Assembly (NCBI GenBank): GCA_945885485.1
Contig: CAMCYT010000079.1
Span: 1-10,320, forward strand
DNA: 10,320 nt
Source of the DNA: Prosthecobacter debontii
GTDB lineage: Bacteria > Verrucomicrobiota > Verrucomicrobiia > Verrucomicrobiales > Akkermansiaceae
Reading direction: 5' to 3'
Shown one piece after another: positions 6,294-10,320 of the stretch. Both the position numbers and the translations under genes were made by a program. The notes beneath the pieces are model-generated. The model was not told where the DNA came from, did not search any database, and saw only the letters and a program-made list of their open reading frames with translations. Numbering within the stretch: the first letter of the stretch is position 1; each line of letters starts with the position of its first letter.

Positions 6294-6809
6294 TCAACCG
6301 CGGCAGATCTTCACCCAATCGGCAACTTTTTGGTCATTCGCACCTGCCGCCCATACGTGGCGAAGGAAATCGGCGGGTTCGATATTGCCGTTTTTCGAGA
6401 AGAAATTCCGATCCCCTCCACAACCGAACATGATATCGGGATCGAGTTCTCCTCTGATTTTGCCGCGGGCCTTGGCGAGAACTCGCGGTAAATAGGGGAT
6501 TCCATCCATTTCCTCACCAAACGAAGGCAGGTCGTCGCGGGTAATGATGTTGTCGCTGGCAGTGCCGTGCTGTTGGACGAGAAAATAGTCACGGCGCGCA
6601 GCAGCAATGAGCAGTGCGGTAGAGGGGAGTGGCTCGCCTTCGTCAATGTAGTCCTCGATGAAATCGAAAAACTCGCGAGGTTTGTAGCCGATGTTTTTCA
6701 AGAAAGCCAGATCCTGCGCGGAGTAGTCTTTTTCGTAATCAAAATTCCCCACCTGATAAGCATTGGCACAGCGGGCGAAGATTTCCATGAATGTATCGTT
6801 CCAAGACAT
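6294..6809 (-). CDS. Conserved protein of unknown function, DUF5069-like
   Basis: This is a 171-residue soluble protein. The start at 6809 (MSWNDTFMEIFARCANAYQV) is chosen over the longer frame to 6866, because the latter overlaps the start region of divergent folP and adds unrelated residues. The N-terminal half is acidic and helical (SAQDLAFLKNIGYKPREFFDFIEDYIDEGE, followed by ALLIAAARRDYFL). The C-terminal half, from about residue 100, reads GIPYLPRVLAKARGKIRGEL, then GCGGDRNFF, DFLRHVWAAGANDQKVADWV. That order of LPR..KAR, CG.D..F and a final D..V..W is how I recognise DUF5069. No catalytic residues are established for the family to my knowledge. The gene precedes secG on the same strand with 82 nt between them, and is divergent from folP with 83 nt between starts. 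Confidence 0.8.
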   Translation of the reverse strand: MSWNDTFMEIFARCANAYQVGNFDYEKDYSAQDLAFLKNIGYKPREFFDFIEDYIDEGEPLPSTALLIAAARRDYFLVQQHGTASDNIITRDDLPSFGEEMDGIPYLPRVLAKARGKIRGELDPDIMFGCGGDRNFFSKNGNIEPADFLRHVWAAGANDQKVADWVKICRG

Positions 6810-6892
6810 GATTAGAAAATGGACGGGTTTTGGAAAAGCGCGAGGAATTTTTGCTCTTACATTCAAGCTGCGATTCGTTAGCGTGTGCGCGG

Positions 6893-7732
6893 ATGATTTG
6901 GAAAGTGAATGGAAAAGTGGTCGATCTCTCGCGTCGTGCGCAAGTGATGGGGATTCTCAACGTCACGCCGGATTCTTTTTCGGATGGTGGATGTTTTGAT
7001 GATATCGAAAAGGCGATGGTTCAAGCACGTGAAATGATCCAGCAAGGCGCGTGGATGATCGATATCGGAGGTGAATCGACCCGACCCGGTGCGGCGGAGG
7101 TTTCGGAAGTAGAAGAACTGAAGCGAACGATTCCAGTCATCGAACTGTTGAAGAGGGAATGGGATGGGTTGATTTCGATTGATACCAAAAAGGCAGGTGT
7201 TGCAGAGGCTGCGATTTTGGCAGGCGTGGATATCGTTAATGATGTTTCCGGTTTAACAGCCGATCCAGAAATGATCTCGGTCTGTGCGAAAAGCGATTGC
7301 GGGTTGGTGGTGATGCACATGCAAGGCTCGCCGGAAACCATGCAAAAAAATCCAACCTATCATGAAGTGGTCAGTGAAATTCGTGCGTTTTTTGAAGAGC
7401 GTTTGGCGACGCTGATCGCTGCTGGAATTCACAAAGAACGAATCTGTTTCGATCCCGGTATCGGTTTTGGAAAAACCTTGGATCATAATCTTACGTTGTT
7501 GAAACATCTGGATCAACTTGCGCCTGATGGTCAGCCGTTGTTGTTAGGAGTTTCTCGGAAATCGTTTTTCGCAAGACTCATCGATGCACCGCAACCGACG
7601 GATCGGGATTCCGCAACAGCCGCTGTTACCGCACTCGCAAGACAGCAAGGAATTATGCTTCATCGTGTGCATGATGTGAAAGGGAATCTGGATGCGTTGA
7701 GAGTTTGTGAGGGGATGATGGGTGAGATCTAG
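6893..7732 (+). CDS. folP: Dihydropteroate synthase
   Basis: FolP joins 4-aminobenzoate to dihydropterin pyrophosphate to make dihydropteroate in folate synthesis, and it is the target of sulfonamides. The start ATG at 6893 gives MIWKVNGKVVDLSRRAQVMG and a 279-residue protein, the normal length for this TIM-barrel family. The same frame is open from 6830, but the extra 21 residues do not fit. Family motifs, in order, are GILNVTPDSFSDGG (20-33), IDIGGESTRPGA (57-68), SIDTKK (95-100), IVNDVSGL (114-121), VVMHMQGSPETMQ (139-151), FDPGIGFGKTLDHNL (186-200), LGVSRKSFF (218-226) and HRVHDVKGNLDALRV (257-271). All substrate-contact motifs appear intact. It is the only plus-strand gene in the right half, divergent from the DUF5069-like gene and convergent with the repeat protein. 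Confidence 0.97.
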   Translation: MIWKVNGKVVDLSRRAQVMGILNVTPDSFSDGGCFDDIEKAMVQAREMIQQGAWMIDIGGESTRPGAAEVSEVEELKRTIPVIELLKREWDGLISIDTKKAGVAEAAILAGVDIVNDVSGLTADPEMISVCAKSDCGLVVMHMQGSPETMQKNPTYHEVVSEIRAFFEERLATLIAAGIHKERICFDPGIGFGKTLDHNLTLLKHLDQLAPDGQPLLLGVSRKSFFARLIDAPQPTDRDSATAAVTALARQQGIMLHRVHDVKGNLDALRVCEGMMGEI

Positions 7733-7838
7733 TAATGTAGACTTCGCATGAAAGTCCGAGTTTTGTTACCAAGATCTACGAATAAAAGGATCTAGTTTTC
7801 ATCGGCAGGAAGTGGGGAGTAGAAGAATTTTAAATTCA

Positions 7839-9200
7839 TCACGGCTCGAGTCGTTGCAATGTTGTAGTATCAAACGATTGTTGATTTATCCACTCTGACG
7901 CTCCCTTGGGATCTTTTTTTCGCCATTGGCGAACGACATTAACGATCGCATCCTGACGAGTTGATGGGTTGCTGATAGCGTTAGCCATCTGAGCGGCGTC
8001 TTTCGGATTATGCTCAGCGATGACAATAGATGCAGTTGAACGTAGTTTATCAGCATCTGGTCCTACAGATTGAGAGTTAATCCAAGCACTGGCAGAATCA
8101 CGCTCGTTTAGCGCCCAAACACGAACGGATTGATCAAGAGCTTTGTTCTTTTCTGCTGAATCGGGTAGATCAAGTGTCCAGCTAACAGCTGCTTGAGGGT
8201 TGATGCCTGCCCAAGTTTCGGCTAGAGTGGTAATGGCTTGTTCACGGGTTTTACTGGGAGGAAAATGACTGACCCAGGTCGAGGCGCTAGCTGGATCAGA
8301 AGCGCCCCACACACTTAATACCATGGAGTAGGCTTCGTCTTGTTGATCTGCTGGGAGAGACTTTACCCAATTTGCAGCAGAAACCGGATCATCGGCAGAC
8401 CAGCGATTTAGAAGGACATCCACCATTTCGGAGCCTTCTTCTGTGCCTGCTTTATTTGCAATCCATTCGCTAGCACCAGTTGGATCTTGATCAGCCCACT
8501 CGACAGCGAGCTGAAGTAAGGCCGTGCTTCGCTTGTCTCCCTCTGGTTGTGATGCAGCCCAATCGGAAGCGGCTTTCGGATCACTATCTACCCATACTTT
8601 AAGTGCTTTTGAGAGGGCTGCTTGCGAGGTGGTTCCGGGTGGGAGAGAACTTGACCATATCGTGGCTTTATCTGGAGCAAACTCTGCCCAAGCACTTGCA
8701 ATTGCAGCGGATGACTGAGTTTTAGATGGACCGGTGAGATTGTCCTCTACCCATTTTGCTGCAGCCATCGGATCACGTGAGGCCCAACCACCACAAGCAG
8801 CCGCAATACACTCGGTTTTAAGTTGTCCAGAACCAAGCTCGCTAGCCTTTGCTAAAGCTGAATCTGGATCTACGCTTGCCCATGAACTCATGAGTTCAGC
8901 CATGAACTCAGCGCGATCATTTAGATTATTTAGGTTCATCCCGTGCTTCCAGCCAGCTGCCGGATCGGACTGCCCTAGTTTCTTGGCGAGATCAATTAAT
9001 GATCGGGAACGATCATTTTTTCTGAGAGTTTGAACGTCATCAGGAATCGATGATCTGGATTTATTGTATTTGGTTAACTTAGTTGTATTTTTGGATGAAT
9101 CTGAAGTTGGATTAGGACGAATGATAATCATCCCAACTCCGCCAAGTGCTAGCCCGCAAAAAAAGGCTATCCATATCAAACGATGACTTGGCGTAATCAT
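7839..9200 (-). CDS. Membrane-anchored protein of about twelve 32-residue W...DP..A..W repeats
   Basis: The function is unknown. From ATG 9200 the protein has 453 residues (MITPSHRLIW); a TTG three codons upstream is possible. One hydrophobic segment at about residues 8-27 (LIWIAFFCGLALGGVGMIII) is an uncleaved anchor or signal peptide, followed by a polar linker. From residue 75 to the end, a repeat of 32 residues recurs: WASVDPDSALAKA (107), WASRDPMAAAKWV (139), WAEFAPDKATIWS (171), WVDSDPKAASDWA (203), WADQDPTGASEWI (235), WSADDPVSAANWV (267), WGASDPASASTWV (298), WAGINPQAAVSWT (330), then 362, 394 and 426. A degenerate first copy has its DP at 79. The regular spacing and helix-rich composition suggest an alpha-solenoid, perhaps a protein-binding scaffold in the periplasm. 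It lies downstream of the Asp-rich protein gene but behind a strong terminator. Confidence 0.85.
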   Translation of the reverse strand: MITPSHRLIWIAFFCGLALGGVGMIIIRPNPTSDSSKNTTKLTKYNKSRSSIPDDVQTLRKNDRSRSLIDLAKKLGQSDPAAGWKHGMNLNNLNDRAEFMAELMSSWASVDPDSALAKASELGSGQLKTECIAAACGGWASRDPMAAAKWVEDNLTGPSKTQSSAAIASAWAEFAPDKATIWSSSLPPGTTSQAALSKALKVWVDSDPKAASDWAASQPEGDKRSTALLQLAVEWADQDPTGASEWIANKAGTEEGSEMVDVLLNRWSADDPVSAANWVKSLPADQQDEAYSMVLSVWGASDPASASTWVSHFPPSKTREQAITTLAETWAGINPQAAVSWTLDLPDSAEKNKALDQSVRVWALNERDSASAWINSQSVGPDADKLRSTASIVIAEHNPKDAAQMANAISNPSTRQDAIVNVVRQWRKKDPKGASEWINQQSFDTTTLQRLEP

Positions 9201-9222
9201 ATAAAACAAAATTTTTATAAAA

Positions 9223-9253
9223 ATGAGCCGGAACGATATTCGTCCCGGCTCAT
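9223..9253 (-). terminator. Intrinsic terminator of the Asp-rich repeat protein gene
   Basis: On the minus strand, 12 bases (GAGCCGGGACGA, 9251-9240) pair with TCGTTCCGGCTC (9236-9225) around the loop ATA, with one G-T pair. Two further A-T pairs extend the stem to 9223-9253. The stem is followed by ATTTTTAT. It begins 54 nt beyond the stop of the Asp-rich gene and ends 22 nt before the ATG of the next gene. It should therefore largely separate the two transcripts, unless it acts as an attenuator. Confidence 0.85.
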
Positions 9254-9306
9254 GAATTCATGTGATTAAGGCGAGCTTAAACTTGTTTCTCGAACAAGGA
9301 ATGAAA

Positions 9307-10212
9307 TTACCTGTCTTCGTTTTCGTCTTCGTCTGAAGTTCCATCACCATCATCATCGGAATCATCATCGTCGAGTGAATCATCACCGTCGTCATCATCA
9401 TCTTCATCGGCATTTTTTCCGTCGCCATCAGTATCTTCATCAGAGTCATCATCAAGTCCGTCGCCGTCGATATCTTTCTCGTTTATGGAGTTATCATCAA
9501 GTCCGTCACCGTCGATATCATCCTCATCAAGCGAGTCATCATCAAGTCCGTCACCGTCGATATCATCCTCATCAAGCGAGTCGTCATCAAAGCCGTCGCC
9601 GTCGATATCGTCCTCATTAATAGAGTTATCATCAAGACCATCTCCGTCGATATCTTTCTCGTTTTTAGCGTCATCTAATTTGTCATCGCTATCGATATCT
9701 GTTTCATCCGCATCATCATCGTCGAGGCCATCTCCGTCGATATCTGTTTCATCGATAGAGTTGTCGTCCAGTCCGTCACCATCAATGTTTAGTTCAGATG
9801 AAGCATCATCATTCTTTTTATCGCCATCTACATCCTTCTCCTTAGATGAATCATCTGCGAGTCCGTCTCCGTCTATATCGAGTTCAGCGGGCGAATCATC
9901 ATCAAGTCCGTCGTCGTCAATATCAAGTTCATTGATGTCATTATTAGGAAGCGAGTCTCCGATATAAGTTCTTTTAAATGGCCCGGAGCGAGCAATACCG
10001 CCATCGACGTTGAGGTCTTTACTATTAGGAGTGCCGTCATTATCAATATCCTTATCCGTGGAATTGGGTATGCCGTCACCATCGAGATCACGGATGACTG
10101 GGGCCGCCAACGTGATAGAAGGAGTGATTGCGAAGCCCGTGATAAAAAAGGTGGGCAGGAATCTGATCATGCGAAGCAGACTGACAGTTGATTTAATGGG
10201 TTTAATTTTCAT
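9307..10212 (-). CDS. Exported Asp-rich protein with eleven 15-residue repeats, probable calcium binder
   Basis: This is a 301-residue, extremely acidic protein. Residues 1-37 form a signal peptide: a basic start (MKIKPIKSTVSLLRMIR), a hydrophobic core (FLPTFFITGFAI) and an AxA-like end (TLAAP). Residues 42-70 carry thrombospondin type 3-like loops (DLDGDGIPNSTDKDIDNDG). Residues 95-259 are eleven exact 15-residue units of consensus E-x-D-I-D-G-D-G-L-D-D-D-S-x-x, each with a DxDxDG loop of the EF-hand/TSP3 type that commonly binds calcium. Units 3 and 6 are degenerate (DVDGDKKND, DIDSDDKLD). The last 40 residues are mostly Asp, Glu and Gly. No membrane anchor or sorting domain is seen at the C-terminus, so the protein may be secreted or held non-covalently. 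Calcium binding and a matrix or surface role are inferred. Confidence 0.88.
   Translation of the reverse strand: MKIKPIKSTVSLLRMIRFLPTFFITGFAITPSITLAAPVIRDLDGDGIPNSTDKDIDNDGTPNSKDLNVDGGIARSGPFKRTYIGDSLPNNDINELDIDDDGLDDDSPAELDIDGDGLADDSSKEKDVDGDKKNDDASSELNIDGDGLDDNSIDETDIDGDGLDDDDADETDIDSDDKLDDAKNEKDIDGDGLDDNSINEDDIDGDGFDDDSLDEDDIDGDGLDDDSLDEDDIDGDGLDDNSINEKDIDGDGLDDDSDEDTDGDGKNADEDDDDDGDDSLDDDDSDDDGDGTSDEDENEDR
9436..9930 (-). repeat. Tandem 45-bp repeat, 11 units, inside the Asp-rich gene
   Basis: The array is in frame and codes for the eleven 15-residue units. Copies differ mostly at third codon positions and in the last residues of the unit. Two neighbouring units, 9493-9537 and 9538-9582, are identical at all 45 bases, which points to a recent duplication and likely copy-number variation. 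The repeat is coding and lacks distinct spacers, so it is not a CRISPR array. Confidence 0.93.
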
Positions 10213-10233
10213 AATTATTTTTATTACACCACC

Positions 10234-10261
10234 CTCATATGCTTGATGTCTGAAAAGTCAA
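10234..10261 (-). promoter_or_regulatory. Candidate sigma-70-type promoter for the Asp-rich gene
   Basis: On the minus strand TTGACT (10261-10256) is followed after 16 nt by TATGAG (10239-10234), 22 nt before the ATG at 10212. The -35 is near consensus, and the -10 matches TATAAT at four of six positions. No Shine-Dalgarno sequence lies at a useful distance. The sequence before the ATG is AT-rich (AATAAAAATAATT). The assignment rests on pattern alone. Confidence 0.35.
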
Positions 10262-10320
10262 TGAATAGTTAAATATGCGTAATGAATCGGAAAATATGCT
10301 TTCCAAATCTTGCCAAGATG

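Noticed and set aside
7740..7756. Short hairpin GACTT/AAGTC just after folP as a terminator
   Set aside because: The stem is five base pairs with low GC, and only TTTT follows at a distance. It is too weak to call.
9436..9930. Possible CRISPR-like array of 45-bp units
   Set aside because: Units abut without unique spacers, stay in frame and encode a clear 15-residue protein repeat. No cas gene is present.
9485..9967. Plus-strand 160-codon Ser/Pro-rich open frame
   Set aside because: It is the mirror of the Asp-rich repeat gene: GAT/GAC-rich codons read as TCA/TCC on the other strand. The minus-strand frame has a signal peptide and the repeat logic, so this is a shadow.

Overview
The window looks like a chromosomal segment of a Verrucomicrobiota-type bacterium. 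This is inferred from the gene complement: a type I sulfatase, DUF5069-like and DUF6172-like proteins, a SecG with a Pro/Glu-rich tail, a tryptophan/DP solenoid-repeat protein, and dispersed inverted repeats of the 'accgcggag / accacggaa' kind. No single marker proves the phylum. None of the complete genes has a convincing Shine-Dalgarno sequence in front of its chosen start, so starts were placed by family alignment and signal peptides.

Layout. Positions 2-996 (+) hold the 3' part of hisB and a complete hisH, translationally coupled through a GTGA overlap and acting in histidine synthesis. A tRNA-Leu(TAA) gene on the minus strand starts 11 nt past the hisH stop. An imperfect inverted repeat at 1198-1357 follows. 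A long minus-strand block then runs, in transcription order, DUF5069-like (6809-6294), secG (6211-5753), fabF (5470-4220), an orphan 39-codon reading frame (4219-4100), a tight inverted repeat (4052-3947), rsmI (3900-3205), an exported sulfatase (3134-1737) and a DUF6172-like protein (1680-1369). folP (6893-7732, +) diverges from the DUF5069-like gene.

The last 2.5 kb (7839-10212, minus strand) is the accessory-looking part. An exported, extremely acidic protein carries eleven exact 15-residue Asp-rich repeats (a probable calcium binder). A strong intrinsic terminator follows it. Next comes a membrane-anchored protein built from about twelve 32-residue repeats with a W...DP..A..W signature. 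Both proteins appear to function outside the cytoplasm, and neither has a function I can assign.

The rest is housekeeping: histidine (hisB, hisH), folate (folP), fatty-acid elongation (fabF), 16S rRNA methylation (rsmI) and protein export (secG). The most interesting unexplained items are the two repeat proteins, the orphan frame behind fabF (a possible remnant of a thioesterase-like gene), and the two paired inverted-repeat elements of similar design. No CRISPR array, transposase, phage gene or recognisable defence system is visible.
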